DNA of 64,000 nucleotides from contig NZ_AYKS02000093.1 in the NCBI RefSeq assembly GCF_000496755.2, positions 1 through 64,000 of the forward strand, read 5' to 3'. Both the position numbers and the translations under genes were made by a program. Origin of the DNA: Serratia sp. DD3 (GTDB lineage Bacteria > Pseudomonadota > Gammaproteobacteria > Enterobacterales > Enterobacteriaceae). Below the pieces are notes generated by a model, which saw nothing but the letters and a program-made list of their open reading frames with translations, ran no database searches and had not been told where the DNA came from. This document shows positions 36,319 to 44,633 of the stretch, in pieces (within the stretch, counting starts at the first letter, position 1; each line of letters begins with the position of its first letter).

Positions 36319-37298
36319 TGAATTTATCACCCATCGCCCAATCGACCTTACTGCTCACTAGCTATTTTGGCAACCTGAGTAGTGAAGATGCCAAACCCCT
36401 TACCAATGGAGAATGGGGTCGCTTCGCGCTATGGTTGAAAAACCAATCGTTATCCCCCGCTGATTTGCTAACCTCAACCGCTAAATCGCTGCTTAATGGC
36501 TGGAATGATGCGCAGATAAGTTCTGAGCGCATTTCACAATTGCTAAACCGCGGTCATAGTTTGGCATTAGCCATGGAGAAGTGGCAAAGAGCAGGCCTTT
36601 GGGTCGTTACTCGTTCCGACGCAGAGTACCCGTGGCGTTTAAAACAACGCTTAAAAAACAGCTGCCCTCCGGTACTCTTTGGGTGTGGTAACCAGTCTCT
36701 ACTGAATGCCGGGGGCTTGGCCGTTATTGGCTCACGAAATGCTCCCACTGCAGACCTCACTTTTACCGAACAAGTGGGGGTTATGGCCGCAACAGAGGGT
36801 GTTGCTATTGTATCAGGGGGGGCCCGGGGCGTAGATGAAACCGCCATGTTAGCTGCCATGCGCCAGGGCGGTTCGGTGATTGGTATTCTGGCTGATAGTT
36901 TACTGAAAACGGCCACCAGTGCTAAATGGCGTAACGGGTTAATGAATAACCATCTGGCGCTGATTTCCCCATTTTATCCAGAGGCGAGCTTTAATGCAGG
37001 CAATGCCATGATGCGTAATAAATACATCTACTGCCTGGCGGATAGTGCATTGGTGATCCATGCGGGTAAAAAAGGGGGAACGCTTAATGGCGCCCAAGAA
37101 AACCTGAAAAACTGTTGGGTACCCTTGTGGGTCAAACCAACAGATGACCGTGATGCCGCTAATGGAGACTTAGTGGCCAAAGGGGGGATTGAGTGTGAAA
37201 CGGATATTCAAAACCTCAATGTTTCAGCTTTATTATTAGCACAATCACCCCCAGAGACGGCGCAATCAAAAGAAGATCAAATTGACCTGTTTTCTTAG
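36318..37298 (+). CDS. rqlI: DprA/Smf-like protein, antitoxin partner of RqlH (RqlI)
   Basis: This 326-residue DprA-family protein has a Rossmann core: GGLAVIGSRNAPT, VAIVSGGARGVDETAMLAAM, and the KKGGTLNGAQEN ending typical of DprA ssDNA-binding folds. Because it is locked to rqlH by a TGATG overlap, it is the RqlI/ShosA-type partner that restrains the helicase-PRTase, not the chromosomal transformation factor DprA. The ATG at 36318 is chosen over upstream in-frame starts because of this coupling and because the DprA N-terminal helices begin there. The pair probably acts against phages or plasmids (inference from the family). Confidence 0.87.
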   Translation: MNLSPIAQSTLLLTSYFGNLSSEDAKPLTNGEWGRFALWLKNQSLSPADLLTSTAKSLLNGWNDAQISSERISQLLNRGHSLALAMEKWQRAGLWVVTRSDAEYPWRLKQRLKNSCPPVLFGCGNQSLLNAGGLAVIGSRNAPTADLTFTEQVGVMAATEGVAIVSGGARGVDETAMLAAMRQGGSVIGILADSLLKTATSAKWRNGLMNNHLALISPFYPEASFNAGNAMMRNKYIYCLADSALVIHAGKKGGTLNGAQENLKNCWVPLWVKPTDDRDAANGDLVAKGGIECETDIQNLNVSALLLAQSPPETAQSKEDQIDLFS

Positions 37299-37566
37299 TT
37301 AAAAATAGCGCGCCGCTCTACAATTCAGCACTAAGCGCATAGCAAGCAAGCTCCAGAAACCGTCGGAAACTTGTATAGGATGATTGCCCGGCCTATCATA
37401 CTCTCCTCATCGCCATGCAAGCTGCCACTTGAATAGTGGTGGGTATAGGTGTACGTGGTAAATATCCTGCTCATGGTGGTACTGTGTAATCTTGGTACCC
37501 TATCAAAGCCAAACGAAGCTACCATGATCGGCACCATCACCCCAGCAATAGTGAAAGGATAAGCTG

Positions 37567-38592
37567 ATGCGCTATAGTCCACCGTTTCAACTTACTCATA
37601 TCATGCTGCGGCGGGTCGCGGAAATCTCTGAATCCATTGGCCGTTGGTTAGCCGTAAACCAAGACAGGTTGCAACCCGCTCTGCGACGCGAAAATCGTCT
37701 CCGTACCATTCAGGCATCGCTGGCAGTAGAACAAAATACCCTCACACTGGAACAAGTTACGGCTGTGATTGCGGGTAAAACCGTTTTAGGCACACCGAAA
37801 GAAATTCAAGAAGTACATAACGCCTTTGCCACTTATGAGGCGATGCCCAGTTGGCAAGCCACCAATATTGAGGATTTACTGACCGCGCACCAACAGATGA
37901 TGTACGGTCTGATTACTGATGCCGGTCAATGGCGTAACGGTGGTGCCGGAATTTATCGTGGAGAGCGACTGGTGCATATGGCGCCACCCGCTAGCCAAGT
38001 CCCCCGACTAATGGACCAGCTATTTGATTGGCTAGCGACCACCGATGCCCACCCTTTAATTGCCTCATCAGCCTTTCACTACGAATTTGAATTTATCCAC
38101 CCGTTCAGTGATGGCAATGGTCGTATCGAGCGCTTATGGCAAACTCTGATATTAAGCCAATGGCAACCGTTACTGGCCTTTTTACCAGTGGAAACAGTCA
38201 TTAAATCCCGCCAGGATGATTACTATCAGGCATTTCGTCAGGCCGATGCGCGCAGTGATTGCACTCAATTTATCGAATTTTTACTCAGCGCAATAGCCAC
38301 CGCACTCGCCACCGAACTACAGCAAGCAATCGAGATGGAGCAAGAAACGCGGGTAAAAACGCGGGTAGAAATGCGGGTAGAAACGCGGGTAGAAACCTCA
38401 GAGCAAATTTTGGTTCTCTTGCGTGCACAACCGCAATTATCACTGGCAGAGATTGCACAGCATCTTGGCCGTGCACCCAGTACCATTGAGCGTGCAGTGG
38501 CAAAATTAAAACGACAGCATAAACTGACCTACCTTGGCTCAAAAAAAGACGGACATTGGCAAGTATTAGTGGATACCACCACGAAGCAATAG
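37567..38592 (+). CDS. Fic-family AMP-transferase-like protein with winged-helix C-terminus
   Basis: This 341-residue class II Fic protein is predicted to transfer AMP to a target hydroxyl. The N-terminal segment contains an inhibitory-helix-like SLAVEQN (S-x3-E), the Fic core has H178-P-F-S-D-G-N-G-R and the flap region lies near RGERLVHMAPPAS. Residues about 259-277 are a repeated (T/M)RV(E/K) linker from the DNA repeat at 38345-38392. A C-terminal winged helix follows (LSLAEIAQHLGRAPSTIERAVAKL). The SD AAAGGA precedes the ATG. It is probably self-contained and autoregulated. Targets are unknown. Confidence 0.88.
   Translation: MRYSPPFQLTHIMLRRVAEISESIGRWLAVNQDRLQPALRRENRLRTIQASLAVEQNTLTLEQVTAVIAGKTVLGTPKEIQEVHNAFATYEAMPSWQATNIEDLLTAHQQMMYGLITDAGQWRNGGAGIYRGERLVHMAPPASQVPRLMDQLFDWLATTDAHPLIASSAFHYEFEFIHPFSDGNGRIERLWQTLILSQWQPLLAFLPVETVIKSRQDDYYQAFRQADARSDCTQFIEFLLSAIATALATELQQAIEMEQETRVKTRVEMRVETRVETSEQILVLLRAQPQLSLAEIAQHLGRAPSTIERAVAKLKRQHKLTYLGSKKDGHWQVLVDTTTKQ
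38345..38392 (+). repeat. Four tandem 12-bp repeats inside the Fic gene
   Basis: Units AAACGCGGGTAA, AAACGCGGGTAG, AAATGCGGGTAG and AAACGCGGGTAG lie end to end and encode a TRVK/TRVE/MRVE/TRVE linker between the Fic domain and the winged helix. The 12-bp period keeps the frame, so slippage would change linker length only. Confidence 0.9.
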
Positions 38593-38879
38593 TCTGGTGG
38601 CAAGGCCAGATTCAATGCTTCAACCGCGTGGCAGCATCACCGCGATCCTCAGGCATTCCTCCCTTACACCCATAACGAATCCCACTCTGAGTGGCTTGCT
38701 ATCACTCCCTGTAGCAACAGTGAAGGCCTGCCCTCACCATAAATACAGCATGCGCAATGGCCGCCTGTCGTCTCCCTTCTTGGCACACTCGCGCCGACTC
38801 TTGCCCGGTGTTTCCAGATGATACGTGTGCTGATCCTGTCACCCGGCAAATATTCGATTTACTCAACAAGGGCCGACGT
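38593..38879. other. Non-coding gap after the Fic gene
   Basis: No supported gene lies here; the short frames present are out of codon character. The regulatory sites of the dihydroxyacetone kinase operon begin at 38880. Confidence 0.4.
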
Positions 38880-38895
38880 TGTGCTCAAGCTCACT
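38880..38895. promoter_or_regulatory. Candidate CRP site upstream of the DHA-kinase operon
   Basis: TGTGCTCAAGCTCACT matches TGTGA-N6-TCACA at 8 of 10 core positions and lies just before the AACGTT repeats. Confidence 0.4.
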
Positions 38896-38916
38896 TTATA
38901 GCCAGAAAAAGAACTT

Positions 38917-38974
38917 CAACGTTTCATAATGCAACGTTTCATTGAGACAAACGTTACATTGTGCAACGTTTTTT
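38917..38974. promoter_or_regulatory. Four AACGTT-centred repeats, candidate operators
   Basis: CAACGTTTCAT (38917), CAACGTTTCAT (38932), AAACGTTACAT (38949) and CAACGTTTTTT (38964) recur at spacings of 15, 17 and 15 bp. The AACGTT core is self-complementary. They sit about 125-180 bp before the first gene of the dihydroxyacetone-kinase operon, so they look like sites for its regulator, whose gene is not visible in this window. Confidence 0.6.
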
Positions 38975-39097
38975 TTACTGTTCGCCAGACAGTATGCAGG
39001 ACGTATAGTCAACAATACGCAGAGGTGCTGATACTCAAATGCACCTATCTTTAACCCATTGTTCAAAATTAAAACCTTCATACGGATAGGAATTAAA

Positions 39098-40720
39098 ATG
39101 GCAGACCTAATTTTAAACGCAAAAGAGTCTTTTGTTCTGGATTCCATCCAAGGCTCACTGTATGCAGCACACAGAGAAAACCTCACATTATTAGACTTTA
39201 ATAATAATACTAAAGTGGTTGCTCGTAACGACTGGAACAAAGACAAGGTTGCACTCATTTGTGGTGGTGGTTCAGGCCACGAGCCCGCACACGCCGGTTT
39301 TGTCGGCAAAGGGATGTTAACCGCAGCAGTATGTGGCGACCTGTTTGCTGCCCCCAGTGTAGATGCCGTTCTCAGCGCTATCCTGCATGTAACAGGTGAT
39401 GCAGGTTGCCTGGTTATCATCAAAAACTATACCGGTGACCGTCTGAACTTTGGCCTGGCAGTCGAAAAAGCCAAAGAGATGGGGCGTAAAGTTGACCTGA
39501 TTGTGGTGGGTGATGACATCTCTATCGCCGATAATCCTCAACCGCGCGGTATTGCCGGCACACTGTTCGTGCAAAAAGTGGCAGGGTATGTCGCTGAAAA
39601 TGGCGGCTCGCTAGAACAAGTGAAACAAGCGGCGATTGACGCGCATAACAAAACAGCTTCTATTGGCGTCGCACTAACCAGTTGTTCACTGCCAGGGGAA
39701 AGCAACGACCGTATCGCGCAAGGAAAGGCAGAACTTGGCTTAGGTATTCACGGTGAAGCGGGTATCGAAACCATTGACCTGCCAACCGCACGGGAATTGG
39801 TTTCAACCATGGTCAGCAAGCTTATTGCCGCCAAACCCCTCACCAATAACGCCATTCTGCTGAATAACTTGGGTGGGCTGTCGCCAATCGAGATGAATAT
39901 CGTGACGAAAGAAGTCATGGAGTCTGCGCTGGGTCGGCAGGCGAAATTCATTGTTAGCGGTGCGCTGATGACCGCTATCGATATGAAAGGCTTCTCTATC
40001 TCCACCATTCAACTGACGGATGAAATCACTAAAGCGCTGACTGCGGAAGTAGAAACAGAGTCCTGGCCGGGTGCAGTGGCTCGCCGCGAAATCCCCGTGA
40101 CCCGTTGTGAAAGCCTGATCGCCAAGAAGGCATTTGAGCCCTCTCACCACGAAGAAACAGCCCAGGTACTGCGCAAGGTCTGCCAATCGATTATCAATAT
40201 TGAAGCGGAGCTAAACCACCTGGACTCCATCGTGGGTGATGGCGATACCGGTTCAACCTTTGCCGCAGGTGCCAGTAAAGTGCTCGCTCAGCTAGAAGCG
40301 AATCAGCTTCCACTGCAAGACAAATCGAAGCTAATGACCACCATTGCTGATTGCTTGACCTCAGTCATGGGCGGCTCTTCGGGTGTCTTACTTTCCATTA
40401 TGTTTACCGCCGCAGGCCGTGACCATGAATTGAATGGTTCACTGCCAAAAGCTCTGCAAGCCGGTTTGGGCCAGATGATGGCTTACGGCGGGGCGAAACC
40501 CGGTGATCGCACCATGATTGACGCGCTACACCCGGCGTTAGAGGCTTGGGTTAAAGAGGGCTTCTTAACAGCCATTGAAGCGGCGAAAGCAGGTGCGGAA
40601 TCAACGGTTGAGATGACCAGTGCGAAAGCGGGTCGCTCATCTTACCTTAATAGTGACAGCCTATCAGGGACTAAAGATCCTGGCGCATATGCTATCGAAA
40701 TCGTGTTTAGTCAATTCTAA
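39098..40720 (+). CDS. Single-chain (ATP-dependent) dihydroxyacetone kinase
   Basis: This 540-residue fusion has a DhaK domain (about 1-335, with GGGSGHEPAHAGFVGKGML and substrate-binding H218 in LGIHGEAGIE, which covalently holds the ketose) followed by a DhaL nucleotide domain (about 350-540, with DSIVGDGDTGSTFAAGA and GGSSGVLLSIMFTAAG). It resembles Citrobacter freundii DhaK, the ATP-using form, rather than the PTS-dependent E. coli DhaKLM. It phosphorylates dihydroxyacetone or a related ketose such as an erythrulose. The ATG at 39098 is chosen for its AGGA site; an upstream in-frame TTG (39059) would add a basic tail. It is first of four genes. Confidence 0.92.
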   Translation: MADLILNAKESFVLDSIQGSLYAAHRENLTLLDFNNNTKVVARNDWNKDKVALICGGGSGHEPAHAGFVGKGMLTAAVCGDLFAAPSVDAVLSAILHVTGDAGCLVIIKNYTGDRLNFGLAVEKAKEMGRKVDLIVVGDDISIADNPQPRGIAGTLFVQKVAGYVAENGGSLEQVKQAAIDAHNKTASIGVALTSCSLPGESNDRIAQGKAELGLGIHGEAGIETIDLPTARELVSTMVSKLIAAKPLTNNAILLNNLGGLSPIEMNIVTKEVMESALGRQAKFIVSGALMTAIDMKGFSISTIQLTDEITKALTAEVETESWPGAVARREIPVTRCESLIAKKAFEPSHHEETAQVLRKVCQSIINIEAELNHLDSIVGDGDTGSTFAAGASKVLAQLEANQLPLQDKSKLMTTIADCLTSVMGGSSGVLLSIMFTAAGRDHELNGSLPKALQAGLGQMMAYGGAKPGDRTMIDALHPALEAWVKEGFLTAIEAAKAGAESTVEMTSAKAGRSSYLNSDSLSGTKDPGAYAIEIVFSQF

Positions 40721-40822
40721 ACATAATTAAAAGACACCTCTCCAATAATAGCTGCACTCATGTTCCAGGGATAATGAGTGCTGAAATAAATCAATTTGTT
40801 TGAAAATTGATAAGGTGAAAAA

Positions 40823-42121
40823 ATGAAGAACGGAAATCTAGGAAGATACTTGCAATTCGCACTGGTGATACTTGCAGCAGGTTCTATCTATCCACTTATC
40901 TACCTGAAAGCTCAGTATCAAGAAACGATATTGGAAGTATTTAACATGTCATTAACCCAAATGAACACGATTTATACGGTTCTTGGTTTGGTGTTTATTG
41001 TCGGTTATTTTCCAAGTGGTGTACTGAGTGACAAATTTTCCGCCAAAAACTTATTAGCACTCTCTTTGCTAGGAACAGCATTGGGTGGTTTCTGGTTTGC
41101 TCAAGTGCCAACATATGAGTACGTCGTGGTTATTTTTGCCATTTGGGGATTTTTCTCCGTCTTCACTTTCTGGAGTTCTCACATGAAAGTGGTGAAAATG
41201 CTCTCTTCCGATGATGAGGACGGGCGTTTCTTCGGTATCCTTGATGGCGGACGTGGCTTGGTAGAAGCCTTGCTGGCAAGTTTGGCCTTGGCAATTTTCA
41301 CTGTTGTTCTAGGGAGCAGCATTGAAGTTACCGATAAGAGAGCCGCGCTAGTCTCCATTGTTTACATGTATTCAACCGTTCTTTTGGTGACGTCGATATT
41401 GGTGTTTTTCTTCGTTAAAGATGGCAGCAAAACAGCCAAGAAAGTAGAAAAAGAGCCGGGCAGCGAAGAGAGTGGAGTTAAGTTTTCTGACCTGGGAAAA
41501 GTATTTACCAATAAGTACATCTACCTACACGGCATCATCATTTTTGCTGGTTATACCGTGTTCTGGACCAGTTACTACTTTGGTGGGCACCTTCAGTCAA
41601 ACTTGGGTATGACCCCTATCGGCGTCGGTTCCATCATGGTAGCGGTTTTGTGGATGCGTCCTTTTGGCGGCATTATTGGCGGCTTCCTGGCCGACAAAAT
41701 TGGTAAAGAAGTCACTATTACCTGCTCACTGCTGGGTGGCTCTGCCTGTCTGATATTAATGGTTTTTTTACCAAAAACACTGCCTAGCATGGCAATTAGT
41801 GGATTGGTGATTCTGGCGGGTTTGTTTGTCTACATGATCCGTGGCACCTACTGGTCTCTATTGGGTCAATCAAAAATCGATATCGCCATTATGGGTACCG
41901 CCATCGGCGCAGTCTCATTTATCGGTTACCTACCGGATATCATGATCCCACTAATGAACAGTTACCTGTGGGATGTGTTCGGTAATGAAGGGGGTTACCA
42001 GGCCTATTTCTTAGTGAGTGCAGTAGTCGGTCTGTTTGGTGCCGTGATAGCCATGATTTACCGCAGATCACAAATTGCTGACAAAAAAAATGAACAGGCA
42101 CTGCAAAAAACTGGCGCTTAA
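40823..42121 (+). CDS. MFS transporter of the DHA-kinase operon
   Basis: This 432-residue major facilitator superfamily protein has twelve predicted membrane segments, motif-A-like GVLSDKFSAKNL between TM2 and TM3 and an amphipathic central loop around 200-225 (SKTAKKVEKEPGSEE). It probably imports the substrate of the adjacent kinase/dehydrogenase. It follows the kinase gene by 102 nt with the SD AAGGTG before the ATG. Substrate identity is unknown. Confidence 0.85.
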   Translation: MKNGNLGRYLQFALVILAAGSIYPLIYLKAQYQETILEVFNMSLTQMNTIYTVLGLVFIVGYFPSGVLSDKFSAKNLLALSLLGTALGGFWFAQVPTYEYVVVIFAIWGFFSVFTFWSSHMKVVKMLSSDDEDGRFFGILDGGRGLVEALLASLALAIFTVVLGSSIEVTDKRAALVSIVYMYSTVLLVTSILVFFFVKDGSKTAKKVEKEPGSEESGVKFSDLGKVFTNKYIYLHGIIIFAGYTVFWTSYYFGGHLQSNLGMTPIGVGSIMVAVLWMRPFGGIIGGFLADKIGKEVTITCSLLGGSACLILMVFLPKTLPSMAISGLVILAGLFVYMIRGTYWSLLGQSKIDIAIMGTAIGAVSFIGYLPDIMIPLMNSYLWDVFGNEGGYQAYFLVSAVVGLFGAVIAMIYRRSQIADKKNEQALQKTGA

Positions 42122-42185
42122 GCTGAGCCTGTAAAGAATATGTAATTTAAAAGTAGTTTGACTTTTAATAGACAGGGTGGATTCT

Positions 42186-42206
42186 AAAGTGTTGCCAAGA
42201 CACTTT
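42186..42206 (+). terminator. Hairpin between MFS and dehydrogenase genes
   Basis: AAAGTGT / ACACTTT encloses a 7-nt loop in the 147-nt gap. The next gap holds another hairpin, so these are probably mRNA-processing or stability elements inside one operon. Confidence 0.45.
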
Positions 42207-42268
42207 TAGGGCCTGACTAACAAAACGTGGTTGGTATTTTATCAACCACCTGAAATAGTAAAGGAATA

Positions 42269-43411
42269 ATGGTTATGTACAACAAAGACAAAAACCGCTT
42301 TGAAGTTAAACAAGGCGATAAAACAATGAAAGCAGTCGTTACCACCGGTAACGGTGGCTACGATAAATTAGTCTATATGGACGTTCCTGTTCCTGTGCTT
42401 GATCAAGGCGAAGTACTGGTCAAAGTTTTAGCTGCCGGTGTCAATAACACCGAAGTCAATACCCGGCTGGGCTGGTACTCATCAAAAGTAACGCAAAGCA
42501 CCAATACACTCTCAGACGACGACCAAGAGAAGGCCGAGGCATCTGAAGAAAAAGATGGTGGCTGGAATGAAGAAACCCCCTTCCCATTTATTCAAGGTAC
42601 CGACTGCTGTGGTGAAGTGGTCGAAGTGAAAGATGAGCAGTACAAACACCTGCTCGGCAAGCGTGTTCTCATCAGGCCTTGTATCCGCAGTGAAGGCTGG
42701 GACTCGATGGAAAATATCTGGATGGCGTCTGATTTCGATGGGGCGTTTGCTCAATATGTGAAAATTGAAGCCACAGAAGTATTCCCAGTAGAGTGTGACT
42801 GGACAGATGCAGAGCTGGGCTCAATCCCTTGTTCATACGGCACATCAGAAAACATGGTTCAGCGCTCAGGGATTAAAGCCGGCGAACGCGTTCTGGTGGC
42901 AGGTGCTTCCGGTGGCGTAGGCTCAGCCGTTGTTCAATTAGCTAAACGCCGTGGTGCCTACGTTATTGGGCTGGCAGAAGGTGAAGCCAAAGTTGACCTG
43001 GTGAAATCCTATGGTGCCGATGAAGTCATCGTTTTTGGCAAAGACACATTCAAAGTGCTTGGCCATAAGTCAGTCGATGTCGTGGTTGATAACGTTGCTG
43101 GGCCTAACTTCCCTCAAATGATGAAGGTGCTCAAGCGCGGTGGTCGATTCGTTTCTTCAGGTGCGATTGCAGGCCCAATCGTTGAACTGGATATGCGCGA
43201 TTTCTATCTGAAAGACCTGACGCTTATCGGTTGTACTTGTTGGGACGAGCCAGTATTCCCGAGCCTCATTTCTGCCATCGAAAATGGTGAAATCAAGCCG
43301 GCACTCGCCAAAACCTTCCCGCTAGAGAATATCGTTGAAGCGCAGCAAGAGTTCGCGCTTAAGAAACACGTGGGTAAATTTGTTCTGATTCCAAATCACG
43401 ATGATATCTAA
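42269..43411 (+). CDS. MDR-family alcohol dehydrogenase/quinone reductase
   Basis: This 380-residue medium-chain dehydrogenase/reductase has a GroES-like N-terminal domain (about 20-170, with a polar insert SDDDQEKAEASEEKDGG around 87-103) and a Rossmann domain with VLVAGASGGVGSAVVQLAKRRGA at about 210-232. The motif GHE-type zinc ligands of classical alcohol dehydrogenases are not obvious; Cys and Asp residues in GTDCCGEVVEV could serve. It probably oxidises or reduces the sugar alcohol or ketose that the kinase phosphorylates. It starts at ATG after AAAGGA. The role in the pathway is inferred from the operon. Confidence 0.83.
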   Translation: MVMYNKDKNRFEVKQGDKTMKAVVTTGNGGYDKLVYMDVPVPVLDQGEVLVKVLAAGVNNTEVNTRLGWYSSKVTQSTNTLSDDDQEKAEASEEKDGGWNEETPFPFIQGTDCCGEVVEVKDEQYKHLLGKRVLIRPCIRSEGWDSMENIWMASDFDGAFAQYVKIEATEVFPVECDWTDAELGSIPCSYGTSENMVQRSGIKAGERVLVAGASGGVGSAVVQLAKRRGAYVIGLAEGEAKVDLVKSYGADEVIVFGKDTFKVLGHKSVDVVVDNVAGPNFPQMMKVLKRGGRFVSSGAIAGPIVELDMRDFYLKDLTLIGCTCWDEPVFPSLISAIENGEIKPALAKTFPLENIVEAQQEFALKKHVGKFVLIPNHDDI

Positions 43412-43476
43412 CTGACTGGCACGCGCTAAGATAAAGATAACGCAGTGATCTATACAACGTCATAACTACAATTGGT

Positions 43477-43502
43477 GCGCTTTACACAGACAGGTAAAGC
43501 GC
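43477..43502 (+). terminator. Hairpin between dehydrogenase and membrane-protein genes
   Basis: A perfect 9-bp stem GCGCTTTAC / GTAAAGCGC with an 8-nt loop lies in the 124-nt gap. There is no T-run; it is likely a stability element. Confidence 0.5.
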
Positions 43503-43535
43503 CCGATTTAAAAATTATTGGCAAGGAATATTCCT

Positions 43536-44366
43536 ATGAAATCTGACAGCATTTTTGAAAGAGTTCACCAAATAAAGCACGCTGAATTAACAAAAGAAAA
43601 CTGGTTTGAAAAACAACCAGGAAAACAAATGAAGATTGGCTCTTGGGAGTTTATGTTAAACCAGCCATCCTCTTCATTCTGGGTATACTTCTTAGGTTTG
43701 CTCGTGACCGTTGCGGGTGTCAACTTCCTGGTCACCCAAGACGATCAGCTATCAAGATATTGGTGGGGTATCTCACTGGTTCTTTGGGGTGTGGGCGCCA
43801 TTATTGCAGGCACCAGTTATCAAGCATTAGGCTATGAGCTGAAATGCGCCAGACGAGAAACCTGTTCATGGACCACCTGGTGGGAAATTATTTACCTTAT
43901 TTTCCAACAGTTAAGTATGAATGCCATGACGGTTGCCATTGCCTATTCATGTACCACCGGGATCTACCTGGAAATACTGATTTGGTACTCAATCGTGGTA
44001 TCGATCATTTATCCTATTGTTGTTTTGTACGGCGCATTTAAACCTAAAAAATCGCTGATTACATTTGAATTTATGATACAGGTTTCACTGCCAAGCTTTA
44101 TTTTGTTCTGTATCCTAAATTTGGTGCGTTACTTCATGCATGGCCACACCATGGATTTGGTTTTAATGGGTTCATGGGTACTTATCTACCTGTCTTGGTG
44201 GGGTTATGATAAATACTACAAAGCTGGCATTACCGACCTGCTCTGGAAAGGCGGCAAGTGGTTCTCTGAAAACGATGTACTGCACGTTATTTTAGTGATC
44301 TGGGGCTTCTATATGCTATTTGTGCTGCCACCGTTCATTAAAGATTATGCGAGTTTTGTGAATTAA
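43536..44366 (+). CDS. Hypothetical multi-pass membrane protein of the DHA-kinase operon
   Basis: I do not recognise this 276-residue protein. It has about seven hydrophobic segments (roughly 40-60, 70-92, 115-135, 142-162, 175-198, 205-222 and 247-265) after a polar N-terminal 35 residues. It is co-oriented with the kinase, transporter and dehydrogenase genes and ends the operon. It could be an accessory transporter subunit or a membrane sensor for the substrate. The ATG at 43536 follows AAGGAATATTCCT; an in-frame GTG/TTG start further up lacks a site. Confidence 0.75.
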   Translation: MKSDSIFERVHQIKHAELTKENWFEKQPGKQMKIGSWEFMLNQPSSSFWVYFLGLLVTVAGVNFLVTQDDQLSRYWWGISLVLWGVGAIIAGTSYQALGYELKCARRETCSWTTWWEIIYLIFQQLSMNAMTVAIAYSCTTGIYLEILIWYSIVVSIIYPIVVLYGAFKPKKSLITFEFMIQVSLPSFILFCILNLVRYFMHGHTMDLVLMGSWVLIYLSWWGYDKYYKAGITDLLWKGGKWFSENDVLHVILVIWGFYMLFVLPPFIKDYASFVN

Positions 44367-44387
44367 AAAAGCAATCTAAAATCGGGT

Positions 44388-44441
44388 TTAGCCGTCATCA
44401 ATGATATTTCGACAAAACGGATAATGTTGATTGACGGCTAA
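44388..44441 (+). terminator. Inverted repeat after the DHA-kinase operon
   Basis: TTAGCCGTCA and TGACGGCTAA are exact inverse 10-mers separated by 34 nt. This probably marks the end of the operon transcript. No further gene is visible up to 44633. Confidence 0.5.
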
Positions 44442-44633
44442 TACCAAAAAGGCAATACATTCGCAATTACAATAATTCTGCAGCACGACTTATCCAATCA
44501 ACTCATATTTTAAGCCTATTTAATCATTCTTGGTAAATTTACCCAACTAATTAACAATGAGAGTTGTTATTAATTGGCTTTTCAAAAAAACAGGGGAACA
44601 TATGAATAATATCTCCAGCAGGAGGACTGGCTC

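Noticed and set aside
36318..37298. Reading the DprA-like gene as the chromosomal competence factor dprA
   Set aside because: It is translationally coupled to rqlH and lacks the usual topA/def/fmt neighbours of chromosomal dprA.
38345..38392. CRISPR-like array
   Set aside because: The 12-bp units are contiguous without spacers and lie in a coding frame; no cas genes are present in the window.
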